Program-made: the position numbers and the translations under genes
In this document: piece by piece, positions 52,399-60,380 of the stretch
How the letters are laid out: every line of letters begins with the position of its first letter
Position numbering within the stretch: the first letter of the stretch is position 1
Assembly (NCBI GenBank): GCA_018830285.1
Contig: JAHJSB010000002.1
Location: forward strand, 1 to 64,000
Origin: Alphaproteobacteria bacterium
GTDB taxonomy: Bacteria; Pseudomonadota; Alphaproteobacteria; Caulobacterales; Hyphomonadaceae
DNA: 64,000 nt
Direction of reading: 5' to 3'
The notes under the pieces: generated by a model
The model's input: only the letters and a program-made list of their open reading frames with translations
The model's database searches: none
What the model was told of the DNA's origin: nothing

Positions 52399-53523
52399 TC
52401 AGACGTGATGGTGTTCCCCCGTCTCCGGGTCGAGCAGCCGGTGGGCGTGGAGGATGAAATACCGCATTTCGGCATTGTCGACCGTGCGGTGGGCTGCGGC
52501 CTTCCAGGCGTCATAGGCTTCCCTGTAGGAGCCGAAGGCACCGATGAAGTCCATTTTCGAGAGGTCTTCGAATTCGACCTTGTTCACGTCCTTCAGCTCA
52601 CCGCCAAACACGATATGGAGAAGCTGTTTTCCGGCTTGAGGCGCGTCGCCCATCTTGACTGGCTCCGTTTTGACAATGGTTACGGCCTGGACCGCTTTTT
52701 CCTGTGGGTCGGGTATATCCACAAAACCTGACCGGCGCACTAACAGAGGATGCAGCCGTTTGCCAGACGCGATGATGCTGCGCTGAGCCGGAATGGCCCG
52801 GTTGAACTGCAGCGTCTCGCCCTTGTGGGTGGTGGCGATGCCACCCGCTTCGCTGACCAGTATGGCCCCTGCAGCGAGATCCCAGTCGGACTTGTGGCTT
52901 AGGACCAGCGTGGCATCCCAGGCGCCGGACGCCACGAAGGCCATGCGCAGCAGCGTGGAATTGGGCTTCGGGCGCGGCACAGTGACGGCGGGCCAGGGTT
53001 CGGGCCAGCCCTTGTGGTTCAGCATTTCCTCAGCAGCGATCAGGCGGCACCCGGTCTCGCTCTGGCACTCGGAGACGCGCATGACTTCGCCGTTGAGGTA
53101 GGCGCCGGCGCCGATACGGGCCTCGTAGAGCTGGCCGAGCGCAGGCGCATAGAGGACCCCGGCGACGGCCCGGCCTTCTTCGACGATGGCAAGGCCGACA
53201 CACCAGTTCGGATCGCCGCGCATGTAGGCGCGGGTACCGTCAATCGGATCGACGACCCAGCAACGGTCCCTCTGACGGGCGGCAGGGTCGTCGAGCGTCT
53301 CTTCCGACAGCCAGCCATATTCCGGCCGGGAGGCCGAGAGGCGCAGGTCGCAGAGCTGGTTGACGGCCATGTCGGCTTCAGTGACTGGGCTTCCGCCCGT
53401 CTTCTCCCAGGCGCGCGCCGACTGGCCTTCCAGCGTATAAGACAAAGCCAGCTGGCCGGCCTCGATGGCGAGGCTCCGCAGTGTAACCAGATCTTCGATC
53501 AGCGTACGTTCAGCTGCCGGCAA
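52399..53523 (-). CDS. inositol monophosphatase-family enzyme fused to DUF4170
   Basis: A 374-residue protein. Residues ~1-270 form an IMPase/CysQ phosphatase with the metal sites PVTEAD, SEET, VVDPIDGTRAYMRG (91-104) and DWDLAAG; likely substrate is 3'-phosphoadenosine-5'-phosphate, inositol phosphate or a histidinol phosphate. Residues ~301-374 (LLHIVFGGELKDVNKVEFED to FILHAHRLLDPETGEHHHV) form DUF4170, normally a separate small protein. A ~20-residue linker joins them. The ATG overlaps the pmbA stop by 14 nt, so both are in one operon. Confidence 0.9.
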   Translation of the reverse strand: MPAAERTLIEDLVTLRSLAIEAGQLALSYTLEGQSARAWEKTGGSPVTEADMAVNQLCDLRLSASRPEYGWLSEETLDDPAARQRDRCWVVDPIDGTRAYMRGDPNWCVGLAIVEEGRAVAGVLYAPALGQLYEARIGAGAYLNGEVMRVSECQSETGCRLIAAEEMLNHKGWPEPWPAVTVPRPKPNSTLLRMAFVASGAWDATLVLSHKSDWDLAAGAILVSEAGGIATTHKGETLQFNRAIPAQRSIIASGKRLHPLLVRRSGFVDIPDPQEKAVQAVTIVKTEPVKMGDAPQAGKQLLHIVFGGELKDVNKVEFEDLSKMDFIGAFGSYREAYDAWKAAAHRTVDNAEMRYFILHAHRLLDPETGEHHHV

Positions 53524-54856
53524 GACTCATGTCCTCGACGAGGATGCTGGGCGCGTCGCGCGTGCCACGGAATTCAAGATCGGAAGCCGGAATGAGGCGC
53601 GCAAAGATCGCCGGCAAGTCGCCCGCGATGGTCACTTCGGACACCGGATAGGCAATCTCGCCATTCTCGAACCAAAAGCCCGCGACGCCGACGGAATAGT
53701 CGCCGGTGTTCGGATTGATCGACGGACCGAACATGTCGGTGACCATGAGGCCCTTGCCGGCCTGGGCCATAAGTTCGGCAGGCGTCTTCTCGCCAGCCTT
53801 AAGATAGAGGTTCGAGGTCGTGACGCCCGGCGGGTCGCCGAAGCCGAGCGCGGAGAAGCCATTGGGCTTGAGGCCGAGCTGGCGAGCCGAAGGGCCGTTG
53901 AGCAACCATTCGGTGAGTCGGCCATCCTCGATCAGGTAGGTCTCCTTCACGGGCAGGCCCTCGCCATCATGGCTGCGCGAGCCCATGCCCATGGGACGGA
54001 ACGGATCATCGATCACATTGACGCCCCTGGCAAAGACCTGCGTGTCCATGCACTCTTTCAGGAAGCTGACGCCACGCGCGATGGATGGACCGGAAATCGC
54101 GCTCATCAGCGCGCCGATCAGGCCGCTTGAGACGCGCCGGTCATAGAGGACAGCAGCCTTCTGGGTTTCCAGCTTGCGGGCGCCGAGGCGGGCAATGGTC
54201 CGCTCGCCAGCGGTGCGGCCGATCTCTTCGGCGGACGGGCGGTCGGCGGCGTAGCGCACCGACCAGCTTTCATAGTCGCGCTCCATGGCGCCATTTTTTT
54301 CGGCAACCGAAGCAAGGCCGAGGCTGGTGCTTGTGCCGGTCTTGTAGGCGGCAAAGCCGTTGGACGCGGCAACCCAGCGGCTGGACCGGTTCCATGAAGC
54401 GCCGCAGCCGGCGACCGTCTTGATGCCTTTAACGGCCAGCGCGGCGGATTCGGCCGCGAGGGATTCGCTTTCGAGCGTCTCGGCGGATATTTCAGGCTCG
54501 CCCGTCAGGTCCATGTCGAGGGCGCCGGTGGCAAGTTCGCTGGCGTCCGGCAGGCCGCAATACTTGTCTTCCGGCACGGCGCGGGCCATCGCGGCGCAAC
54601 GGGTGGCGAGGGCGTGGAGCCCTTCGGTGGAGAGATCGGAGCCGGACACGTGCGCCTGCCGCTTGCCGAAAAAGGCGCGAAGGGCGACGCTTGTGCTTTC
54701 TTCGCGCTCGATGCTTTCCATCTTGCCGTCACGGACGGAGACGCTGACGCCTTCGGCAGCGCCGATACGCGCATCTGCTGCGTCGGCGCCTGCTTTCAGG
54801 CACTGGTCTATGAGACCGGCGAGCAAATCAGCCGGTGGAGTCTTGAATTCAGCCAT
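53510..54856 (-). CDS. pmbA: TldE/PmbA, partner subunit of metalloprotease TldD
   Basis: A 448-residue protein. N-terminal DARIGAAEGVSVSVRDGKMESIEREESTSVALRAFFGKRQAHVSGSDLS and the C-terminal FMGM-type block FRPMGMGSRSHDGEGLPVKETYLIEDGRLTEWLLNGPSARQLGL are typical. It lacks the HExxxH motif of TldD, as expected, and forms the inactive half of the heterodimer. The partner tldD is about 24 kb away on the opposite strand. It is the first gene of the pmbA-IMPase operon, followed by the ABC exporter. Confidence 0.94.
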   Translation of the reverse strand: MAEFKTPPADLLAGLIDQCLKAGADAADARIGAAEGVSVSVRDGKMESIEREESTSVALRAFFGKRQAHVSGSDLSTEGLHALATRCAAMARAVPEDKYCGLPDASELATGALDMDLTGEPEISAETLESESLAAESAALAVKGIKTVAGCGASWNRSSRWVAASNGFAAYKTGTSTSLGLASVAEKNGAMERDYESWSVRYAADRPSAEEIGRTAGERTIARLGARKLETQKAAVLYDRRVSSGLIGALMSAISGPSIARGVSFLKECMDTQVFARGVNVIDDPFRPMGMGSRSHDGEGLPVKETYLIEDGRLTEWLLNGPSARQLGLKPNGFSALGFGDPPGVTTSNLYLKAGEKTPAELMAQAGKGLMVTDMFGPSINPNTGDYSVGVAGFWFENGEIAYPVSEVTIAGDLPAIFARLIPASDLEFRGTRDAPSILVEDMSLAGS

Positions 54857-54900
54857 ACCGGCTAGATGGACCGCGCCGCCGGGCTGTGCAACCGGTCAAA

Positions 54901-55278
54901 TCAGGCGAGCGCGTGATAAATAAGCATGACTGCGATCAGGATCATCGCGATCCAGGTGACCACCATGCCAATCGCCCGAAGCGGCAAGATCGTGCGCGAC
55001 AGGCCAATGGCATGGAGGACACGGCCCGCCGTGAAGGCGCTGCCGAGGATGTGGATCCAGAGCGCCGGGATGCCCATGAAGGCGGCTGTCACGAGACCGA
55101 CCAGCATGGCCGGAATGTATTCGCTCGCATTGCCGTGCGTGCGCGTTCTCAGCTCAAGTTCGATATTCCCGCCATGACCGACTGAGACCTGCGCAGAACG
55201 GCGCATGAACACGACGCGCGAAGACAGGTAGATCAGCAATAATATATTGATGCCGACATAGATGGCGGCGGCTTCCAA
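54901..55278 (-). CDS. MAPEG-family membrane protein
   Basis: A 125-residue, four-helix membrane protein of the MAPEG family (microsomal glutathione transferase/eicosanoid synthase-like). Helix 2 motif is RTRTHGNASEYIPAMLVGLV, with the ERxHxNxxEYxP-like pattern. The helix with LWIHILGSAFTAGRVLHAIG is the usual helix 3. It may conjugate glutathione to lipophilic compounds; glutathione is made by the gshA in this window. Translation appears to start at TTG; GGAGGAG is about 15 bases upstream, a little far. Confidence 0.85.
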   Translation of the reverse strand: MEAAAIYVGINILLLIYLSSRVVFMRRSAQVSVGHGGNIELELRTRTHGNASEYIPAMLVGLVTAAFMGIPALWIHILGSAFTAGRVLHAIGLSRTILPLRAIGMVVTWIAMILIAVMLIYHALA

Positions 55279-55304
55279 TGGTGGCAGGGTTCACTCCTCC
55301 CAGT

Positions 55305-55335
55305 AAAAATGCCGCCGGAATGTTCCGGCGGCATT
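55305..55335 (-). terminator. intrinsic terminator after the 91-aa membrane protein gene
   Basis: AATGCCGCCGGAA and TTCCGGCGGCATT form a 13-bp stem. Read on the minus strand it ends in ATTTTTACT. It lies between the 91-aa gene and the MAPEG gene. Confidence 0.85.
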
Positions 55336-55363
55336 GTCAGTTTTCCCCAATCGATCACGTCGC

Positions 55364-55639
55364 TCAGTCGTCGCGACGGGCGTCCGGCAGGCGGTCGTTT
55401 ATGTCGTCGCGGATATCCATGAGCGTGACGATCAGGCCGCAGACCAGGCTGGCGGCGATCCAGCCGCCGGCTGTGAAGATCGCAAAGTCGGCAACCTGGG
55501 CCAGTCCACCGGTCAGGCCCAGCATTTCGTTGCTGAATTCGCCCTTGTTGTAGAGGCCGAGCGCAATGCCGCCGACGATGATCGCAATATAGGCCACGTA
55601 GACCATGATGCGGAAACTGTTGATGATTAAGAACTTCAT
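55364..55639 (-). CDS. small membrane protein of unknown function (91 aa)
   Basis: Two predicted membrane helices: residues ~8-30 (IMVYVAYIAIIVGGIALGLY) and ~52-75 (FAIFTAGGWIAASLVCGLIV). Between them is a Gly-rich loop; the C-terminus is charged (DIRDDINDRLPDARRDD). No family recognised. AGGGG lies before the ATG and a terminator follows, so it is a single-gene transcript. Confidence 0.75.
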   Translation of the reverse strand: MKFLIINSFRIMVYVAYIAIIVGGIALGLYNKGEFSNEMLGLTGGLAQVADFAIFTAGGWIAASLVCGLIVTLMDIRDDINDRLPDARRDD

Positions 55640-55764
55640 GGGTGTCCCCTTCCTGTTGCGGTGCCGAATTTAGGCAGATTAGCGCGTGCCGTCACGCGAT
55701 TACACGTATGAAACGAAGTTCGGGGCCGGAACGGTGCGAAATTGCATCAGGCCCGGCAGGCGAT

Positions 55765-56073
55765 TTACTCCTTTGACGGCGCCAGTTTGCAGGTGAACAT
55801 GTCGTTGACGACGGCGGCAAACTGGAGCTGTTCCTCATTGCTCAGCGACGTGACGAAGGTTTCGACATCGCGCTTTTCGCGTCCAATCGACTGGGCCGTG
55901 CGCTTGAACAGGTCCGGATCGAGCTTGGCCTCCATGGCATCGGCGATGCAGGCGCATGTCCGGGCGTTTTCGCCGCCTGTCGTGCAGGCTGTCACGATTG
56001 CCTTGTTATCGTTGTTGCCACTACAGGACGCGAGCAGCGTGATGGCCGCGAGAGAGAGGGCGAGGTGGCGCAT
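55765..56073 (-). CDS. small lipoprotein of unknown function
   Basis: A 102-residue lipoprotein: signal peptide and lipobox LLASC (Cys17). The mature part contains four Cys (VTACTTG, RTCACIADA, MFTCKLA), which could form two disulfides. The segment CACIADAMEAKLDPDLFKRT is helical. No family recognised; similar Cys-rich small lipoproteins are common in this clade. It precedes the phosphatase gene on the same strand, after a 64-nt gap. Confidence 0.75.
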   Translation of the reverse strand: MRHLALSLAAITLLASCSGNNDNKAIVTACTTGGENARTCACIADAMEAKLDPDLFKRTAQSIGREKRDVETFVTSLSNEEQLQFAAVVNDMFTCKLAPSKE

Positions 56074-56137
56074 TCTGGCGGCTCCGTAATCATATTCGTC
56101 GCGGAGCCAATCATGAATCTTTCGTCAGGGGAAGCGG

Positions 56138-56851
56138 CTATTCCCGCCCGATAATCTTGTCGATCTGCACTTTCGTGCCGAAGGATTCGAGGAAATCCTC
56201 CTTCACCGCGAGGCGATCATAGTCTTGCGCGACCCAATCGAGAAAGGGTTTCCAGTCGCCCGGCGCCCTGCCCTCATTGAACCGCGCATAGGTGTCGAAA
56301 AAGGCATCCAGCATGCCCGTCTTGCCGTGCTTGATATGCAGGTATTTGAATGACAGCTGCTCGCGCGCCACTTCGAACGGCACTTTTTCGTGCAGCAACT
56401 TGTACAGGACCGCCATCAGGCCAGCCCTGTCCGCGCCGGATTTGCAGTGCATCAGGGCCGGGTATTCGATCCGCGCGAACAGGTCACGGGCGCCGAAAAT
56501 AGCTTCTTTCGTCGGCGTGTCGCGGGAAAAGACCTGGAAATCGACCAGTTCGATTCTGGCGGCCTCGCAGGCTTCCTTTTCCAGCAGGTAATAGCCCTTG
56601 GTGCTGGCGCCGCGCAGGTTGATGATGGTTCGAATGCCACGCTCGCGTGCATGCGCGGCGACCTGGCGCGGCGAGGGCTGATTGGCGCGCCACATGCCGG
56701 GGCCGCATTCGTGCAGGTTGCTGAACGCCGCCCGCAGGAAGCCGTGGTCGCCCCAGACAAGCTCGCGCCGCGCCCGTTTGCGCCCTGACAGCGTGGCGAG
56801 ATCGGGCGCCACATGCGGGCGTTTCCTGGATTTCGGCGTGAGTTTGACCAT
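56138..56851 (-). CDS. tyrosine/dual-specificity phosphatase-like protein
   Basis: A 237-residue cysteine-based phosphatase. The P-loop is ALMHCKSGADRAGLMAVLY, with Cys136 and Arg142 (CX5R). The general-acid region is probably ARIELVDFQVFSRDTP. N-terminal MWRANQPSPRQVAAHARERGIRTIINLRG is typical of DSP/DUF442-like phosphatases. The first ~35 residues are basic (KLTPKSRKRP). Its substrate is unknown. AAGG precedes the chosen ATG. Confidence 0.85.
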   Translation of the reverse strand: MVKLTPKSRKRPHVAPDLATLSGRKRARRELVWGDHGFLRAAFSNLHECGPGMWRANQPSPRQVAAHARERGIRTIINLRGASTKGYYLLEKEACEAARIELVDFQVFSRDTPTKEAIFGARDLFARIEYPALMHCKSGADRAGLMAVLYKLLHEKVPFEVAREQLSFKYLHIKHGKTGMLDAFFDTYARFNEGRAPGDWKPFLDWVAQDYDRLAVKEDFLESFGTKVQIDKIIGRE

Positions 56852-57005
56852 GCTGCCTTCGCGATTACAGGGGTGCCCCGCCGCCTGCAAGGCGAGGCGG
56901 CAGTAAGTTTTTTTGATGATGGCTGCATCCAAACGGACGGCTCGCGGCATCTCCCCTGTGAAGCCGGGCAAAAGGATCCGGTGAAACCGTGAGAAAGACT
57001 ATCCA

Positions 57006-57377
57006 ATGGAAGACATTCTTGTTCCAATCGTCCTGTTCTCTGTCGTGCCCGTGTGCATCTGGCTGGTCAGCTATTTCAACTATCGCAAACGCCTGACGGC
57101 CCACGAGACCGTGCGCCATGCGATCGACAGCGGCCAGACCATCTCGCCGGAACTGATCGAGAAAATGTCGCTGCTGGTCGATCCGATCCGCGCCGACCTG
57201 CGCCGCGGCGTCCTGTTCATCGCCTTCGGCGCCGCCTTCGCTGTCCTCGGCCTGATGGTCGGTCACGAAGAAGGCGAAGCGATCCTGCCCATGCTCGGCG
57301 TGGCCTCGTTTCCGGTTTTCCTCGGACTGGCGTATCTTGGCCTCTGGGCATTCGGTCATGGCCGCAAACCGGCCTGA
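57006..57377 (+). CDS. DUF6249 membrane protein, first of the sigma-factor trio
   Basis: A 123-residue membrane protein: one helix at residues 5-25 (LVPIVLFSVVPVCIWLVSYF), a cytoplasmic segment with FNYRKRLTAHETVRHAIDSGQTISPELIEKM, then two helices (about 68-87 and 95-115). This is the DUF6249 pattern. The family is often encoded next to an ECF sigma factor, as here (31-nt gap). It may be a membrane regulator or an envelope stress sensor; direct evidence is lacking. Confidence 0.85.
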   Translation: MEDILVPIVLFSVVPVCIWLVSYFNYRKRLTAHETVRHAIDSGQTISPELIEKMSLLVDPIRADLRRGVLFIAFGAAFAVLGLMVGHEEGEAILPMLGVASFPVFLGLAYLGLWAFGHGRKPA

Positions 57378-57408
57378 TCTCTGGATCGTCGCTGAGGGAG
57401 GCACCGAC

Positions 57409-57936
57409 ATGCGCACTGACCCCGACCTGGCAGCCGATGCCGCACGCGGCAGCGACAGCGCGTTCGCTGAACTCGTGCGGCGCCACCAGGCCAGGGTGCG
57501 CGGCATGTCCCGGCGCCTTACCGCCTCGTCCGGCGATGCAGACGATATTGCGCAGGCGACGTTCCTGACCGCCTGGCAGAAAATCGGCACCTATGCCGGA
57601 GGCACCTTCGCGGCCTGGATCTGCACGATCTGCTACCGGGAATTCCTGCAGGTGCGACGCCGCCAGAAGCAAGAGATCGAATTTGACGAGACGGCGGAGA
57701 TCATTCCCTTCGACCGGTCACAGGCGGACCCCACAGGCGACAGGATGGACCTGTCGCGCGCTCTCGCCAAACTGCCCGAAGCCCAGCGCATCTGCGTCAC
57801 GCTATGTGTCGCCGCCAGCCTGAGCCACAGGGAAGCTGCCGAAGCGACCGGATGGCCGCTTGGCACGATAAAATCACATGTGACGCGCGGCGTGGCCGCG
57901 CTTCGCAAACACCTTGCCGCCACCGAAGTGGCATGA
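57409..57936 (+). CDS. ECF-type RNA polymerase sigma factor
   Basis: A 175-residue sigma-70-family protein. Region 2 spans about 20-85 (AFAELVRRHQARVRGMSRRL, then DADDIAQATFLTAWQKIGTY and FAAWICTICYREFLQVRRR). Region 4 spans about 115-170 (ALAKLPEAQRICVTLCVAASLSHREAAEATGWPLGTIKSHVTRGVAALRKHL). The start has GGGAGG upstream. A small membrane protein gene follows after 13 nt. The subgroup is not assigned. Confidence 0.94.
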   Translation: MRTDPDLAADAARGSDSAFAELVRRHQARVRGMSRRLTASSGDADDIAQATFLTAWQKIGTYAGGTFAAWICTICYREFLQVRRRQKQEIEFDETAEIIPFDRSQADPTGDRMDLSRALAKLPEAQRICVTLCVAASLSHREAAEATGWPLGTIKSHVTRGVAALRKHLAATEVA

Positions 57937-57949
57937 TGGAGTAGAGACC

Positions 57950-58297
57950 ATGCGAGACGAAGACACTCATGCCGACCTGACAGCCCTGTTCGCCGCCGAA
58001 GACCGCGAACATGAGGCCAAGCCCTTCGTGGACCAGGTGATGGGCCGGATCCGGGCGCAGGCCCGGGTGCGCAAGCTGTTGCTGGCGGTTGTTGGCGTGG
58101 GCGGCGCGCTGCTGGCGGCCTCGCAATTGCCGAATCTGCTGGCCGATTCAGTGGGCCTTGACGCGTCGCTGACGACATCCATCATTCAGGCTCAGAATGA
58201 AGTGAGTGCGCTGGCCAGCGCCAATCCGCTGTGGCTCGGCATTGCTGCGGTTGTGGGGCTGAGCCTGATGGCTGTGGCGGCGATGGAGCGGACTTAG
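57950..58297 (+). CDS. small two-helix membrane protein after the sigma factor (possible anti-sigma)
   Basis: A 115-residue protein. The N-terminal ~42 residues are acidic and helical (DLTALFAAEDREHEAKPFVDQVMGRI). A first helix RKLLLAVVGVGGALLAAS is followed by a ~35-residue loop and a second helix WLGIAAVVGLSLMAVAA. The order sigma factor then short cytoplasmic domain plus membrane segment is the anti-sigma layout. However, no zinc-binding HxxxCxxC motif is present, so it would be an unusual anti-sigma. GGAG lies before the ATG. Confidence 0.75.
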   Translation: MRDEDTHADLTALFAAEDREHEAKPFVDQVMGRIRAQARVRKLLLAVVGVGGALLAASQLPNLLADSVGLDASLTTSIIQAQNEVSALASANPLWLGIAAVVGLSLMAVAAMERT

Positions 58298-58355
58298 GCT
58301 TGCGGCGCTGCCTAAGCGGCAGATCTGAACGCTCAGGATGAGCCGCTCCGAGAGA

Positions 58356-58946
58356 TCAGCTGGATGGGCTGGCCCGCCAGCCCATGCCCTCGAGCAGGGC
58401 TTTCGTTTCATAGAGTGGCAGGCCGACGATCGTCGTGTAGCTGCCATTGATATGGGTGATGAAGGCGCCGGCCATGCCCTGGATGCCATAGCCGCCTGCC
58501 TTGCCCTGCCATTCGCCGCTGGCGACATAGACGGCGATCTCCTGATCGGTGAGGCGTTTCATCCTGACACGGGCAAGGACGGTGCGCGACTGCACCCGGC
58601 CGTCCGGTGCTTTCACGGCAATCCCGGTAATGCACTGGTGGGAACGCCCTGACAGCAGGCGCAGGAAGGCTTCGGCTTCAGCCGCGTCTTCGGCCTTTTC
58701 CAGGTTCCGTGTTCCCAGCGCGACGACCGTGTCGGCCGCAAGCACAAAGCCGTCGGCATCGCACGCCGCCGCCTTTTCGCGGGCGAGGCGTTCGGCCAGC
58801 GCGCGCGGAGACTCGTCCTTGCGCCGCGTTTCGTCAATGTCGGTGGGGGCGATGCGGGCCGGGACGATGCCGATCTGGGCAAGCAGGTCCCGCCGGCGCG
58901 GACTGGCGCTCGCAAGGATGAGCGGCGCGTGTCCGAAGCTCGCCAT
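58356..58946 (-). CDS. maf: Maf-family nucleotide pyrophosphatase
   Basis: A 196-residue protein with the Maf/Ham1-like fold. N-terminal LILASASPRRRDLL binds the triphosphate, and VLAADTVVALG supplies metal ligands. The C-terminal YGIQGMAGAFITHINGSYTTIVGLPLYET is the third conserved block. It hydrolyses non-standard or modified nucleoside triphosphates (dTTP/UTP type). It follows infA after five bases, a common alphaproteobacterial pair. Confidence 0.95.
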   Translation of the reverse strand: MASFGHAPLILASASPRRRDLLAQIGIVPARIAPTDIDETRRKDESPRALAERLAREKAAACDADGFVLAADTVVALGTRNLEKAEDAAEAEAFLRLLSGRSHQCITGIAVKAPDGRVQSRTVLARVRMKRLTDQEIAVYVASGEWQGKAGGYGIQGMAGAFITHINGSYTTIVGLPLYETKALLEGMGWRASPSS

Positions 58947-58951
58947 GCGTC

Positions 58952-59170
58952 TTACTTGAAGCGGTAGGTAATGCGACCCTTGGTCAGGTCGTAGGGGGTC
59001 ATTTCAACCATGACCTTGTCGCCCGTCAGCACGCGGATACGGTTCTTGCGCATCTTGCCCGCTGTGTGAGCGATGATTTCGTGTTCGTTCTCGAGTTTGA
59101 CGCGGAACGTCGCGTTCGGCAGCAGTTCGACGACCGTGCCTTCAAATTCAATCAGTTCTTCTTTCGACAT
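58952..59170 (-). CDS. infA: translation initiation factor IF-1
   Basis: A 72-residue S1-like OB-fold protein. The whole sequence is standard: [68 protein letters not shown]. It binds the A site of the 30S subunit in initiation. GGAG lies nine bases before the ATG. It heads the infA-maf operon. Confidence 0.98.
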   Translation of the reverse strand: MSKEELIEFEGTVVELLPNATFRVKLENEHEIIAHTAGKMRKNRIRVLTGDKVMVEMTPYDLTKGRITYRFK

Positions 59171-59328
59171 GAAGTCTCCAAATTCAGAGCGGTCCGTTGC
59201 GCCGCCGAAACATATGTAGGGCGCGCCATAGCCCTTTGCACAGATTCCGGCAAGCGCGGAAGGTCAGAGGGGCTCGCGCTTGGCGATCGGTCACCGCTGG
59301 CTTAATGCTGGAAGCTCTGGAGGATACC

Positions 59329-59862
59329 ATGCTTGATCTTGATCGCTTCGTCGAAGATTGCCGTGCCGCGGTGGCTGCTGACCCGACCCACAAGACCGTT
59401 CAGGACATCGTGGCGCGTGCGTTCAGCGATCCGGCGGACGTGCTGGCCGCCGTTGGCGAACCGACTGCGGGGGGAATTGTTCCGCTCCATGTCGCCGACG
59501 ACCTCACGATCCTGAATGTGATCTGGAAGCCCGGAATGACGCTGATGCCCCACAATCACGAAATGTGGGCGGTGATCGGCGTCTATGGTGGCCGGGAAGA
59601 CAATATCTTCTGGCGCCGGGTGAAGGACGATCCGGAGGGCCGTATCGAGGCCGCAGGCGCGAAAGCCCTGTCGACTGGCGATGTCACGCCGCTGGGCAAG
59701 GACGTGATTCACTCGGTGACGAACCCAATCCAGAAACTGACCGGGGCGATCCATGTCTATGGCGGCGACTTCTTCAAAATCCACCGCAGCGAATGGGATC
59801 CGGAACACCTCACAGAACAGGCCTATGACATCGAAAAAGCGAAAGCCATGTTCGGTCGCTGA
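59329..59862 (+). CDS. cupin-fold metal-dependent protein (cysteine dioxygenase-like)
   Basis: A 177-residue double-stranded beta-helix protein. Metal-site text is TLMPHNHEMWAVIGVYGGRE (two His and a Glu), and VIHSVTNPIQKLTGAIHVYGGDFFKIHR carries another His. The fold and spacing resemble cysteine/3-mercaptopropionate dioxygenases, though the family (COG5553) is not well characterised. GGAGGATACC precedes the ATG. It is the only plus-strand gene between UPF0262 and infA, interrupting an otherwise minus-strand set. Confidence 0.8.
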   Translation: MLDLDRFVEDCRAAVAADPTHKTVQDIVARAFSDPADVLAAVGEPTAGGIVPLHVADDLTILNVIWKPGMTLMPHNHEMWAVIGVYGGREDNIFWRRVKDDPEGRIEAAGAKALSTGDVTPLGKDVIHSVTNPIQKLTGAIHVYGGDFFKIHRSEWDPEHLTEQAYDIEKAKAMFGR

Positions 59863-59903
59863 GCGGCGAAAGACAGAATGTATGGACGCAGGACGACGCC
59901 AGC

Positions 59904-60380
59904 CTAGCGCGTCTGGCCCGCATGCAGGGCGCAGATAAGGGTGAACAGGCGGCGGGCGGTGTGGAAGTCGACATTGACCTTGCCTTCCAGCCGTTCGGCC
60001 AGGAGTTCGGATCCTTCATTGTGGATACCGCGCCGGGCCATGTCGATCGCCTCGATCTGGTGCGGCGTCTGGTTCCGAATGGCGTCGTAATAGCTGTCGC
60101 AAATCATGAAATAGTCGCGGATCACGCCCCGGAACGGGCCCATCGACATGATGAATGTGTGGACGTCCTCGCCCGCCTCGTCGCGAATGGCGAACACCAG
60201 CTTGCGCTCGACCTGCGAGAGGCTGAGGGCATAGGGACCGCGATCATGGTCTGGCAGCGCGAAACTGTTTTCCTCGATCAGGTCGAATATCGCGACGCGG
60301 CGCTCATGCTCGGCGTCCGGACCCGACGCGCCGAGGGTCTCGTCGTCAATGCTGACGGATATCAGGCGGTTGTCACCCAT
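59904..60380 (-). CDS. UPF0262 family protein
   Basis: A 158-residue soluble protein. [13 protein letters not shown] at the N-terminus, [30 protein letters not shown], and [22 protein letters not shown] are the UPF0262 hallmarks. Function unknown; it is nearly always encoded downstream of hisD in Alphaproteobacteria. Its start overlaps the hisD stop by eight bases, so it is cotranslated with hisD. Confidence 0.92.
   Translation of the reverse strand: MGDNRLISVSIDDETLGASGPDAEHERRVAIFDLIEENSFALPDHDRGPYALSLSQVERKLVFAIRDEAGEDVHTFIMSMGPFRGVIRDYFMICDSYYDAIRNQTPHQIEAIDMARRGIHNEGSELLAERLEGKVNVDFHTARRLFTLICALHAGQTR

Noticed and set aside
50697-52457. A 586-residue open frame on the plus strand
   Set aside because: It mirrors the ABC exporter gene. 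Low-complexity Gly/Asp/Glu composition is typical of the complement of GC-rich coding DNA.
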